Part shown: piece by piece, positions 22,932 through 31,472 of the stretch
How the letters are laid out: every line of letters starts with the position of its first letter
Numbering within the stretch: the stretch's first letter is position 1
DNA from: Lachnospiraceae bacterium
GTDB taxonomy: Bacteria; Bacillota; Clostridia; Lachnospirales; Lachnospiraceae
Length of the DNA: 64,000 bases
Assembly: GCA_022793375.1 (NCBI GenBank)
Contig: JAAWCS010000077.1
Coordinates: 1-64,000, forward strand
Direction of reading: 5' to 3'
The notes under the pieces: model-generated
Database searches by the model: none
Told to the model about the DNA's origin: nothing
Seen by the model: only the letters and a program-made list of their open reading frames with translations
Made by a program: the position numbers and the translations under genes

Positions 22932-25900
22932 TTATTTGTCCGCAATCTCCCGATGAAATTCCTGCAGCGATTTCACCGGCAGCTTGCCGTCCCGCTTGGC
23001 CGAGCGGATGCCTTCTGCGGCCGCCTTGGCCGCCGCCATGGTCGTGATATACGGGATCTTGTTCTTGATCGCGGCTTTGCGGATGTAGCTGTCATCCACC
23101 GTGCCCTTCTTGCCGGCCGGCGTATTGACGATCAGCTGGATACGGCCGTTCGTGATTTCGTCAAGGATATTCGGGCGGCCTTCATTGATCTTATTGACCC
23201 TTGTCACCGCAATTCCGGCCGCTTCAAGCCGGCGGCAGGTCCCTCCGGTCGCCAGGATCGTAAAGCCGCATGCGTAAAAGCCCTGCGCCACCTCCTCAAG
23301 CTCCGCCTTGTCGCGGTCGTTTACGCTGATTAGTACCGTGCCCTCCATCGGAAGCCGGCTCTTTGCCGCTTCCTGCGCCTTATAGAAGGCGTCGCCAAAA
23401 TCCGAGGACAGCCCCAGCACTTCGCCGGTGGAGCGCATCTCCGGCCCCAGAAGCGGATCCACCTCCGGGAACATATTGAAGGGGAATACGGCTTCCTTTA
23501 CGCCGTAGTGGGCAAATTTCTTTTCCTTCAGCGCCGGCACCGGGCTGGGACGGCCGGTAAAGACTCTTGTGATGATATCGGTGGCGATCTGTACCATGTT
23601 GATACCGCAGACCTTCGATACCAGCGGCACGGTCCGCGAGGCGCGCGGGTTGGCTTCGATTACGAATACCCGGCCGTCCTCGATCGCATACTGCATGTTC
23701 ATCAGGCCGACCACCTGCATCTTTCCGGCAATGCGGCGCGTATATTCCTTGATTGTCTCGATCTGCTCTTCGGTAAGCCCGCGCGGGGGAATGATGCAGG
23801 CCGAATCGCCGGAATGGATGCCGGCCAGCTCGATGTGCTCCATCACCGAGGGCACAAAGACCTGCCTGCCGTCGCTGATCGCATCCGCTTCGCACTCGGT
23901 CGCATGGTGCAGGAAGCGGTCGATCAAAATCGGCCGGTCCGGCGTCACACCTACGGCCTGCTGCATATAAAAGCGCAGGGCTTCGTCGTCGTATACGACT
24001 TCCATCCCGCGGCCGCCCAGTACATACGAGGGGCGGACCATCACAGGGTAGCCGATGCGGTGCGCCGTTGTCAAAGCCTCTTCGGCATTTACGGCCATGC
24101 CGGCCTCCGGCATCGGAATTTCCAGTTTTTCCATCATTTCGCGGAAGCGGTCGCGGTCCTCGGCCAGATCGATCGTCTCCGGCGTCGTCCCCAGGATGTT
24201 GACTCCGTATTTCTTGAGATCGGCGGCCAGGTTCAGCGGCGTCTGCCCGCCGAACTGGGCGATCACGCCGACCGGCTTCTCCTTCTCGTAGATCGCCAGC
24301 ACATCCTCCAGCGTCAGGGGTTCAAAATACAGCTTATCGGACGTATCGTAGTCCGTTGACACCGTCTCCGGATTGCAGTTGACAATGATTGTCGAGAAGC
24401 CCAGGCTGCGCAGGGCCTTGGCCGCATGTACGCAGCAATAGTCAAACTCGATTCCCTGGCCGATACGGTTCGGGCCGCCGCCTAAAATCATTACCTTCGG
24501 CCGCGACATATCGACCGGGCTCTCGTCCTTCATATGATAGCTGGAGTAATAGTAGGCATTGTCTTTGGTGCCGCTTACATGGACGCCCTCCCAGGCCTCC
24601 ACAATCCCGGCTTCTGTCCTGGCTCTGCGCAGTTCTTCCTCCGGCACTTCCAGGATTTCGCTCAGGTATTTGTCGGAAAAGCCGTCAAGCTTTGCCCGGC
24701 GCAGCGGTTCGGCCGCCGGGACGCGGCCCGCGCTTTCTTTAACCAGGGCTTCCTCCTCCTCTACGAGTTCTTTCATCTGTTCGATAAACCAGGGTTTGAC
24801 TTTGGTAAGCGCATGGATCTCTTCTACGCCGGCGCCTTTGCGCAGGGCTTCGTACATGATAAAGTGACGTTCGCTTGAGGGGCTGGCCAGCAGCGCCAGC
24901 AGTTCTTCGCGGCTCTTTTTGTCAAAACCGGCCGCATGGCCCAGGCCGCAGCGTCCCTTTTCCAGCGAACGGATTGCCTTCTGGAACGCTTCTTTGTAGG
25001 TCTTGCCGATGCTCATGACCTCGCCGACGGCCCGCATCTGCGTCCCCAGCTTATCCTCTACGCCCTTGAACTTTTCAAACGCCCAGCGCGCAAACTTAAT
25101 GACCACGTAGTCGCCGCCCGGTACGTACCGATCCAAGGTTCCATATTTGCCGCAGGGGATTTCGTCAAGAGTAAGACCGCTGGCCAGCATGGCCGATACC
25201 AGGGCGATGGGAAAGCCGGTGGCCTTGCTGGCCAGAGCCGACGAACGGGAAGTTCGGGGATTGATTTCAATGACAACGATACGGCCCGAAACAGGGTCGT
25301 GGGCAAACTGTACGTTGGTGCCGCCGATTACTTCGATGGCGTCTACAATGCGGTAGGCCTGTTCCTGCATCCGTTTCTGTACGTCCTCGGATATCGTCAG
25401 CATCGGCGCACTGCAGAAGGAATCACCGGTGTGAACGCCCACAGGATCGATATTTTCAATGAAGCAGACCGTAATCATATGGCCTTTGGCGTCGCGGACA
25501 ACCTCCAGCTCCAGTTCTTCCCAGCCAAGGATCGACTCTTCTACGAGCACCTGGCCGACCAGGCTGGCCTGCAGGCCCCTGGCACAGACGGTTTTTAATT
25601 CTTCCTTATTATATACCAGACCGCCGCCCGCGCCGCCCATCGTATAAGCGGGACGCAGCACCACGGGATAACCAAGGCCGTCGGCAATCGACAACGCTTC
25701 TTCTACGGAGTAGGCGACGTCGCTTTTTGCCATCTCCACGCCGAGGGCGTTCATTGTATTTTTAAATTCGACGCGGTCCTCGCCGCGTTCGATTGCGTCT
25801 ACCTGTACGCCGATCACCTTGACGCCGTAGCGGTCCAGCACGCCGGCATCCTTTAATTCGGAACATAAATTCAGGCCCGACTGGCCGCCGAGGTTCGGAA

Positions 25901-26156
25901 GCAGGGCATCGGGGCGTTCTTTTTCAATAATCTGTTCCAGACGGTCTACGTTCAGCGGCTCAATGTAAGTCACGTCCGCTGTCTCCGGATCGGTCATAAT
26001 CGTGGCCGGGTTGGAATTTACCAACACGATCTCATAGCCCAGGCTTTTTAACGCCTTGCAGGCCTGGGTGCCGGAGTAGTCAAACTCGCACGCCTGGCCG
26101 ATGATGATCGGGCCGGAACCGATAATCAGTACTTTGTGGATGTCATTTCTTTTCAT
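22932..26156 (-). CDS. carB: Carbamoyl-phosphate synthase large subunit
   Basis: A full-length 1074-aa CarB, making carbamoyl phosphate from bicarbonate, ammonia and two ATP for pyrimidine and arginine synthesis. The duplicated ATP-grasp halves are clear: VLIIGSGPIIIGQACEFDYS and VMILGGGPNRIGQGIEFDY starts, GYPVVLRPAYTMGGAGGG and GYPVMVRPSYVLGGRGM, each with an EINPR/EANPR motif. The C-terminal regulatory domain (ILATGGTCRRLEAAGI) is present. The small subunit carA is not next to it, which is unusual. Confidence 0.95.
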   Translation of the reverse strand: MKRNDIHKVLIIGSGPIIIGQACEFDYSGTQACKALKSLGYEIVLVNSNPATIMTDPETADVTYIEPLNVDRLEQIIEKERPDALLPNLGGQSGLNLCSELKDAGVLDRYGVKVIGVQVDAIERGEDRVEFKNTMNALGVEMAKSDVAYSVEEALSIADGLGYPVVLRPAYTMGGAGGGLVYNKEELKTVCARGLQASLVGQVLVEESILGWEELELEVVRDAKGHMITVCFIENIDPVGVHTGDSFCSAPMLTISEDVQKRMQEQAYRIVDAIEVIGGTNVQFAHDPVSGRIVVIEINPRTSRSSALASKATGFPIALVSAMLASGLTLDEIPCGKYGTLDRYVPGGDYVVIKFARWAFEKFKGVEDKLGTQMRAVGEVMSIGKTYKEAFQKAIRSLEKGRCGLGHAAGFDKKSREELLALLASPSSERHFIMYEALRKGAGVEEIHALTKVKPWFIEQMKELVEEEEALVKESAGRVPAAEPLRRAKLDGFSDKYLSEILEVPEEELRRARTEAGIVEAWEGVHVSGTKDNAYYYSSYHMKDESPVDMSRPKVMILGGGPNRIGQGIEFDYCCVHAAKALRSLGFSTIIVNCNPETVSTDYDTSDKLYFEPLTLEDVLAIYEKEKPVGVIAQFGGQTPLNLAADLKKYGVNILGTTPETIDLAEDRDRFREMMEKLEIPMPEAGMAVNAEEALTTAHRIGYPVMVRPSYVLGGRGMEVVYDDEALRFYMQQAVGVTPDRPILIDRFLHHATECEADAISDGRQVFVPSVMEHIELAGIHSGDSACIIPPRGLTEEQIETIKEYTRRIAGKMQVVGLMNMQYAIEDGRVFVIEANPRASRTVPLVSKVCGINMVQIATDIITRVFTGRPSPVPALKEKKFAHYGVKEAVFPFNMFPEVDPLLGPEMRSTGEVLGLSSDFGDAFYKAQEAAKSRLPMEGTVLISVNDRDKAELEEVAQGFYACGFTILATGGTCRRLEAAGIAVTRVNKINEGRPNILDEITNGRIQLIVNTPAGKKGTVDDSYIRKAAIKNKIPYITTMAAAKAAAEGIRSAKRDGKLPVKSLQEFHREIADK

Positions 26157-26214
26157 AAATAATCTCCCGCTTCGTCTTTTCTCGCCTTAGTGACATACCT
26201 CTTTATTCGGATTC

Positions 26215-26252
26215 GGGGCTGCTGCCGGGCGGTAAACCCAGGCAGCAGCCCC
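26215..26252 (-). other. Strong hairpin in the carB leader
   Basis: GGGGCTGCTGCC pairs with GGCAGCAGCCCC over 12 bp with a 14-nt loop, 58 bp before the carB start. There is no T run on the minus strand. It may end the AIM24-family transcript or be part of a carB leader. I do not recognise a PyrR or riboswitch motif in the remaining 220-bp gap. Confidence 0.45.
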
Positions 26253-26377
26253 TTCATCTTTAAAGGTCGTTAGTATGATAGCACACTTTGGCGGCGGGGG
26301 CAAGAACTATTTTTAGAAGGAGGGGAAGGCGCACAAGCAGGCCGGCTCCCTTTTCCTCACCCCCAAATCCCCTCTGC

Positions 26378-27052
26378 TTAATTGCCCTTTGGCAGCAGGC
26401 CGGCCAGAGCGGCCGCCACGCTGGAGATAGGCATCGTTTGCAGCATGACGCGGCCGGGGCCCGTTAAATAGGTATGGAAGAGTCCTTCGCCGCCGACAAG
26501 CTTATTTTTGAGACCGGGAACCTGGCGCACATCCATCGTGACCGTACTTTCAAAGCCGGCTACATTGCCGGTATCCACGACGATCTGCTGGCCGGGCGCA
26601 AGGTTATATTCGATGAGATCGCCGTCGATTTCCACAAAAGCGATTCCGCGGCCGGAAAGGCGCTGCATGATGAAGCCCTCGCCGCCGAAAAAGCCGACGC
26701 CCATTTTTTTGTTAAAGGCAACCGACAGCTCAACGGTCGGCTCGGAGGCCAGAAAAGCGCTCTTTTGCATAATTAACTCGCGGCCGGGTTCGATTTCCAG
26801 CGCCAGGATGCGCCCGGGGAAACTGGAGCCAAAGGCAATCATGCCGTCGCCTTTGGCTGTGTAGATGTTTTGAAACATGCTCTCGCCGGAAAAGGCTTTG
26901 GAAAACATCTTGCCCAGACCGCCGCCTTTTGTGTCCATTTCCATGTTCGGGGACATCCATACCATTGAACCTTTTTCGGTAATCATCCGTTCGCCGTCTT
27001 TGAGCTGGCAGACCACGACCGGGTAGTCGCCGCCTTTGATTTCGTACTGCAT
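26378..27052 (-). CDS. AIM24 / TIGR00266 family protein
   Basis: A 224-aa member of the beta-sandwich TIGR00266/AIM24 family (MQYEIKGGDYPVVVCQLKDG, then GSMVWMSPNMEMDTKGGG, GFIMQRLSGRGIAFVEIDGD and LTGPGRVMLQTMP). Function in bacteria is unknown. I start at MQYEIKGG, which has AAGGGGG upstream; the track's 40 extra residues cover the promoter. Transcribed divergently from the CobW gene. Confidence 0.85.
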   Translation of the reverse strand: MQYEIKGGDYPVVVCQLKDGERMITEKGSMVWMSPNMEMDTKGGGLGKMFSKAFSGESMFQNIYTAKGDGMIAFGSSFPGRILALEIEPGRELIMQKSAFLASEPTVELSVAFNKKMGVGFFGGEGFIMQRLSGRGIAFVEIDGDLIEYNLAPGQQIVVDTGNVAGFESTVTMDVRQVPGLKNKLVGGEGLFHTYLTGPGRVMLQTMPISSVAAALAGLLPKGN

Positions 27053-27142
27053 TGCATATACCCCCTTTGTTGGTTTGGCAGTGTCCGATACTGCTTTCGT
27101 TTTATGTATGCCAAACGCTGCAGCGCGCCGGTTTACAAAGAA

Positions 27143-27172
27143 ATTATACGCCGGCCGGGCAGACCGCGTCAA
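27143..27172 (-). promoter_or_regulatory. Promoter of the AIM24-family gene
   Basis: On the minus strand TTGACG (27167-27172), an 18-bp spacer and a perfect TATAAT (27143-27148), about 90 bp before the MQYE start. Confidence 0.75.
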
Positions 27173-27278
27173 GAGCAGGTAACCTTACCTTTTTCTTGCA
27201 TTTTTCTTTATGCGGACCGTTTTCGACATGCGTAAGAGCCAGGGCGGCGTCGGGGGCGAAATTCTGCGCTCTCCCCGG

Positions 27279-27307
27279 TTGACCCTTGACGGGAACCGCT
27301 GTATAAT
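27279..27307 (+). promoter_or_regulatory. Promoter of the CobW-type GTPase operon
   Basis: TTGACC (27279-27284), a 17-bp spacer and a perfect TATAAT (27302-27307), 51 bp before the ATG. With the opposing promoter at 27143 it forms a compact divergent control region of about 300 bp. No clear Zur-type palindrome was seen. Confidence 0.8.
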
Positions 27308-27357
27308 ATACTCCGTTGACGGCAATATTCCAGAAAAATGCGACAGGAGGCATTTCT

Positions 27358-28395
27358 ATGACTAAAATCGATATTATTTCCGGCTTTTTGGGAGCCGGCA
27401 AGACAACTTTGATTAAAAAACTGATTGCGGAAGCGTTTCAGGGCGAAAAGCTGGTGCTGATTGAGAATGAATTTGGAGAGATCGGCATTGACGGCGGTTT
27501 TTTGAAGGAGGCCGGCATCCAGATCACGGAGATGAATTCCGGCTGTATCTGCTGCTCACTGGTCGGCGACTTCGGCGCGGCGCTCAAGGAGGTGCTTACG
27601 CAGTTTAAGCCGGACCGCATCCTCATCGAGCCATCGGGCGTAGGCAAGCTGTCCGATGTCATCCGCGCCGTGCAGGGCGTGCAGGCGGAAGTCCCCGTGG
27701 AGCTGAACAGCTTTGTTACCGTGGTAGACGCTGCAAAATGCAAGTTATATATGAAGAATTTCGGCGAGTTTTTCAATAATCAGGTGGAAAGCGCCAATAC
27801 GATTATCCTCAGCCGCACACAAAAGACAGCGCAGGAAAAGCTGGAATTGGCGGTATCGATGCTGCGTGAGCATAACGCGAAGGCCGCTATCATTACAACA
27901 CCCTGGGATTCCTTGACCGGGGCGCAGATTCGCGAGGCGATGGAGAAGGGACAGGGCCTGGCCGATGAAATGCTGGCAGAGCTTGTGCGGGAGCAGGAGC
28001 ATTCCCATGAGCATGAGAACGGACATGAGCATGGACATGAGCGTTGTCACGACCATCACCACGGTGATGACAGCTCCTGCGGCTGCCACGACCACGGGCG
28101 CCATCATCACCATGCCGACGAGGTCTTTACAAGCTGGGGCGCGGAAACGGCGCACAAATATGAGCGGGCCGAGCTGGAAGCTTTGCTGGAGGATTTGGCG
28201 GACACGACGTTTTACGGGACGGTTTTGCGAGCCAAGGGGATGCTGCCGTCTCCTGACGGCGCCTGGCTGTATTTTGACTTGACGCCCGGCGAGTACGAGA
28301 TTCGCGAGGGCAGCCCGGAGTATACGGGACGGCTATGCGTAATCGGTTCCGATTTGAAAGAGGACGAACTCAAAAAGGCTTTTCACCTGGAGTAG
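27358..28395 (+). CDS. CobW/G3E-family metal-chaperone GTPase, His-rich
   Basis: A 345-aa G3E GTPase. Seen: Walker A GFLGAGKTT (9-17), the metal-binding CxCC motif GCICC (62-66), then a histidine-rich insertion about residues 215-260 (HSHEHENGHEHGHE, HDHHHGDDSSCGCHDHG), and a C-terminal CobW_C domain. Family members deliver or insert metals, often zinc, using GTP. The His-rich stretch is probably a metal store or sensor. I start at MTKIDIISGF (AGGAGG upstream). The next gene is a related but altered GTPase. Confidence 0.9.
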   Translation: MTKIDIISGFLGAGKTTLIKKLIAEAFQGEKLVLIENEFGEIGIDGGFLKEAGIQITEMNSGCICCSLVGDFGAALKEVLTQFKPDRILIEPSGVGKLSDVIRAVQGVQAEVPVELNSFVTVVDAAKCKLYMKNFGEFFNNQVESANTIILSRTQKTAQEKLELAVSMLREHNAKAAIITTPWDSLTGAQIREAMEKGQGLADEMLAELVREQEHSHEHENGHEHGHERCHDHHHGDDSSCGCHDHGRHHHHADEVFTSWGAETAHKYERAELEALLEDLADTTFYGTVLRAKGMLPSPDGAWLYFDLTPGEYEIREGSPEYTGRLCVIGSDLKEDELKKAFHLE

Positions 28396-28401
28396 GAAAC
28401 A

Positions 28402-28473
28402 GCATGCCCTGAGAACACGGGCAGGCAGAGGACGCTGCAAAAGTGCATAAAATGCCGTGGAAACGCGGGCATC
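28402..28473 (+). repeat. Two-hairpin leader repeat, locus 1
   Basis: Two related units (ATGCCCTGAGAACACGGGCA and ATGCCGTGGAAACGCGGGCA) lie 49 bp apart just before the 28495 gene. Each can form TGCCC-TG / CA-(C)-GGGCA with a 4-nt loop (AGAA or GAAA). The whole leader aligns with the leader of the peptide-binding protein gene at 62731-62808, in the same orientation relative to its gene. Confidence 0.65.
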
Positions 28474-28494
28474 TATTAAGAAAGGGTTTTTGGC

Positions 28495-29445
28495 ATGCTG
28501 AACAATACAGGGATACCGATTTATCTGATCGCCGGCTTCTTAGAGGGCGGCAAGACGGAATTTATCAATTTTACCATGCAGCAGGAGTATTTTAACGATG
28601 GCGAGAAAACGCTGCTGATTGTCTGTGAAGAGGGGGAGGAGGAGTATGACCCGGCTCTTCTGGCAAAGCTCCACACAGTGATGGTGACGCTGGAAAGCGA
28701 GTCTGCCCTGACCACGGAGTTTTTGAAGGAGATGAAGAAAAAATACCGGCCTCAGCGTGTTATCATTGAGTACAACGGGATGTGGCGCATGAGCACGATC
28801 ACGGATCTGAAACTGCCGTCCGGTTTTGAACTTTATCAGATCGTGACGATCTTTGATGCGTCTACCTTCCAGCTGTATCTGGACAACATGAAATCGCTGG
28901 TGATCGATCTGGTATCCGTCGCGGACATGATTGTCTTTAACCGCTGTACAACCGAGCTGCCGCTTTCTATGTTTAAGCGCAGCATCCGCGCGGTGAACCG
29001 CCAGGGCGATGTGATTTTTGAGGATGAGAACGGCGAATTGGAGGATTTTGAGGAGGAGCTGCCCTACGATACAGAAGCTCCGGTAATCGAAATCGGCGAG
29101 GATGATTTTGGCATCTGGTATGTGGATGCCCTGGATCACCCGGAACGCTACGACAATAAGGTCGTGCATTTCAAGGCACGGATTCTGCGCACGCCCGCTT
29201 TCCCCAAGGGCAGTTTTCTGCCGGGGCGCAATGCGATGACCTGCTGTGCGGATGATGTGGCTTTTATCGGGTTTCTGTGTTACTATGAGCATGCGGCAGA
29301 TTTTAAGAGCCGGCAATGGGTCACAATAACAGCACGTCTGCGTTGGCAGTATTGCGAAGCTTACCGCGACGAGGGGCCGGTGCTGTATGCGGCGGCGGTC
29401 GAGGACAGCCAGCCGCCGAAAGAGGATTTGGTTTACTTTAACTAA
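28495..29445 (+). CDS. CobW-like GTPase fused to TIGR03943-type domain
   Basis: A 316-aa protein. The N-terminal about 180 residues form a G3E-like GTPase with an altered P-loop GFLEGGKTEF; at the usual CxCC position it has VCEEGEEEYD, so the metal-binding cysteines are gone. The C-terminal part (VVHFKARILRTPAFPKGSF, AMTCCADDVAFIGF, WVTITARLRWQY) resembles the C-terminal domain of the TIGR03943/YcgQ putative permease subunit, with a CC pair. It follows the His-rich CobW gene by 99 bp and may act with it in metal handling. Confidence 0.75.
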   Translation: MLNNTGIPIYLIAGFLEGGKTEFINFTMQQEYFNDGEKTLLIVCEEGEEEYDPALLAKLHTVMVTLESESALTTEFLKEMKKKYRPQRVIIEYNGMWRMSTITDLKLPSGFELYQIVTIFDASTFQLYLDNMKSLVIDLVSVADMIVFNRCTTELPLSMFKRSIRAVNRQGDVIFEDENGELEDFEEELPYDTEAPVIEIGEDDFGIWYVDALDHPERYDNKVVHFKARILRTPAFPKGSFLPGRNAMTCCADDVAFIGFLCYYEHAADFKSRQWVTITARLRWQYCEAYRDEGPVLYAAAVEDSQPPKEDLVYFN

Positions 29446-29529
29446 CGGAAGATGCCGGCGATATGTTTTGTGCCGGCCGGGCGTCTGAGTGGATCGGCGA
29501 GCTGGTCAATGCCGAGATTGGGATTGTCC

Positions 29530-29572
29530 GGGTTGGGAAGTGATGTCAGGCATCGCTTCTCAACCCGTTTTT
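29530..29572 (+). terminator. Terminator of the CobW operon
   Basis: GGGTTGGGAAGTGATG pairs with CATCGCTTCTCAACCC over 16 bp (two G.T wobbles), with a 5-nt loop followed by GTTTTT. Confidence 0.88.
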
Positions 29573-29590
29573 AAAACAGCTTTTTCGCTC

Positions 29591-30058
29591 CTACGCCGAA
29601 AACGAAACCGTCGGTTCCGGCTGCGGCGGGGCCGCTATCTCTCCGCTCTTTGTGTAGGTAACCGGGTCGCCCTCCACCGGCGCCGCTGTCTCTGCCGGAC
29701 ATTCCTGCAGGGCGGCTTTTCCGGCTTCGCTGATCTCGACCATGTCCGCGCTTTCGCCCCGGCCGGCCCGGACGCTTTGTTCTGCCTCTTTTCTTTCGTT
29801 CCGTATTTCTTCGAGGGCTTCTTCCTGCTCCACCTTTGCTTGCTCGCGCTCGGCTTTTTTCTCTTCTTCCCGGCCCTGATCGACCTTCTCCTGATATTGT
29901 TCCGCTTTTTCCGTACACTCACCGGCAAATCCCAGCGCCCGTTCCATTTTCGCGGTATCGCCTTCGCGGCTTGCCTGCTCATAGACTTTCATGGGCGTAT
30001 CCGACAATTTGGCGTTCATGCTTGCGCCTACCAGTCCCTCCATCATCTTGGCATTCAT
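29591..30058 (-). CDS. Hypothetical coiled-coil protein
   Basis: A 155-aa protein that I do not recognise. Seen: an N-terminal helical part (MMEGLVGASMNAKLSDTPMK), a long charged coiled coil (about residues 45-100; AEQYQEKVDQGREEEKKAER) and a Pro/Ala/Glu-rich tail. There is no signal peptide or membrane segment. A ribosome site GGGAGG lies just before the ATG. It stands between the CobW operon and the AgrC-like kinase gene; a cytoplasmic structural or sporulation-related role is only a guess. Confidence 0.6.
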   Translation of the reverse strand: MNAKMMEGLVGASMNAKLSDTPMKVYEQASREGDTAKMERALGFAGECTEKAEQYQEKVDQGREEEKKAEREQAKVEQEEALEEIRNERKEAEQSVRAGRGESADMVEISEAGKAALQECPAETAAPVEGDPVTYTKSGEIAAPPQPEPTVSFSA

Positions 30059-30157
30059 AGTAGAACCTCCCTTCTTTGTTGTGTCTATGTTTCCGGCGCA
30101 TAATGAGATACCGTTTCTGCTGCGCCGGTTTCAGTTTACCAACTCAAAAACCTCCCT

Positions 30158-31471
30158 TCAAGGCTTTTGGTCCGAGATGTTCTTTGGATGTAACGAAACG
30201 TCCAGCAGGACATTCAAAGAAAAACGCCGACCAGCTTTTTCGGTCAGCATCGCGCCATGGTATTTTTCCGCCACTGCTTTAATATTGGAAAGACCGGTCC
30301 CCATCGGCGAGAGCGGGACCTCCGGACAAGTATTTTCAAAACACAGCATGTAATAGTCGCCCTGCTGCTCTCCGGTGATGCCGAGGAAGCTGTTTTCTTC
30401 GCCCGGTTGGCAGGCGGCAAGCGCGTTGTCGAGCGCATTGGCAAAGATCACGCACAAATCAAAGTCATCAATCCCGCAGGGATTTGGCAGCACAAGCGAC
30501 ACCTCGACAGCAATACCGCCCGCTTCGGCCAGGTTCAGTTTTTCCGAGAGCAGAATATCCACTACCGGGTTGCCGGTCTGGTAGGGAAAAGAGAGCGCCG
30601 ACGAAACAATTTCTAATTTTTTTAAATATTCGCGTCCCTCTTGCAGCTTCCCGCTGCCTAATAGCCCGTCCAGCACGGACAAGTGGTTTTTAATGTCGTG
30701 GCGAAACGCCCTGGTCTGCTCATAACGCGCCTTTGCTTCGGCAATATAGACCTTCTGCGCCCGGGATGCCTGGGCCAGAGACGAAAGCTTTGCCTGCGCC
30801 TGAAAGCTGCGGCAAAGACGCCGATACACGTAAAGCGTACACAAAAGGGCTCCCAGCCCAAGGGCCTGCAAGAGCAGCAGGGCGGCATGTTTTCCCATTT
30901 CCGGCAGCGTGGGAAGAAAAGGCAGGGAGTCGATACCGTAGGAGGTCCGCAGGATATACCACTGTGCGATAAAGAAAAACAGGCCGGGGAACAGAAGCAG
31001 GCCGATGTACGGCGTCTGCTCGTGTTCTGCCAGTGAAAATAATTTCAGCACGGCGCCATAGCAGCCGGCGCAGACCGCAAACGCTGCCAGCGTTGCCAAA
31101 AACAGCACCGGATACAGAAACCACGACCCGACCAGATAAGGAAGCACAACGGCCTCCACCGAATTGACAAGCCCATAGGAAAGCTGCGAAATATAGACCG
31201 CAAAGATCGCCGCAATCCATGATACCGAGCGCCGATTGCCAAACGCCAAACAGCTCATGCCATATAACGCGAGCACCCACGCGCCGAGCCCCAATATTTC
31301 AGGAAGGGCAGAACAAGAAAAAAGTCCCTCCAGCGCACAAACCAGCAAAAAATACATGAGGAAATGCCGTTTCTTTTGCTTTTTCCCGGTAAGATGGCCG
31401 ACAAAGAAAAGCTGCAGAAGGCTTTGCCCGGCCAGGCTGAAGCCGTCAAAGCACAGGCTGAAGTAGTCCAT
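30158..31471 (-). CDS. AgrC-like GHKL sensor histidine kinase
   Basis: A 437-aa sensor kinase with six or seven N-terminal hydrophobic spans (about residues 1-215), a coiled linker, the phosphoacceptor H-box RAFRHDIKNHLSVLDGLL, the N-box FANALDNALAAC and the G-box GTGLSNIKAVAEKYHGA. This is the peptide-pheromone kinase type (AgrC/ComD/PlnB). It starts 1 bp after the stop of its response regulator. No agrB/agrD-like genes are near, so the signal is unknown. Confidence 0.87.
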   Translation of the reverse strand: MDYFSLCFDGFSLAGQSLLQLFFVGHLTGKKQKKRHFLMYFLLVCALEGLFSCSALPEILGLGAWVLALYGMSCLAFGNRRSVSWIAAIFAVYISQLSYGLVNSVEAVVLPYLVGSWFLYPVLFLATLAAFAVCAGCYGAVLKLFSLAEHEQTPYIGLLLFPGLFFFIAQWYILRTSYGIDSLPFLPTLPEMGKHAALLLLQALGLGALLCTLYVYRRLCRSFQAQAKLSSLAQASRAQKVYIAEAKARYEQTRAFRHDIKNHLSVLDGLLGSGKLQEGREYLKKLEIVSSALSFPYQTGNPVVDILLSEKLNLAEAGGIAVEVSLVLPNPCGIDDFDLCVIFANALDNALAACQPGEENSFLGITGEQQGDYYMLCFENTCPEVPLSPMGTGLSNIKAVAEKYHGAMLTEKAGRRFSLNVLLDVSLHPKNISDQKP

Positions 31472-31472
31472 C

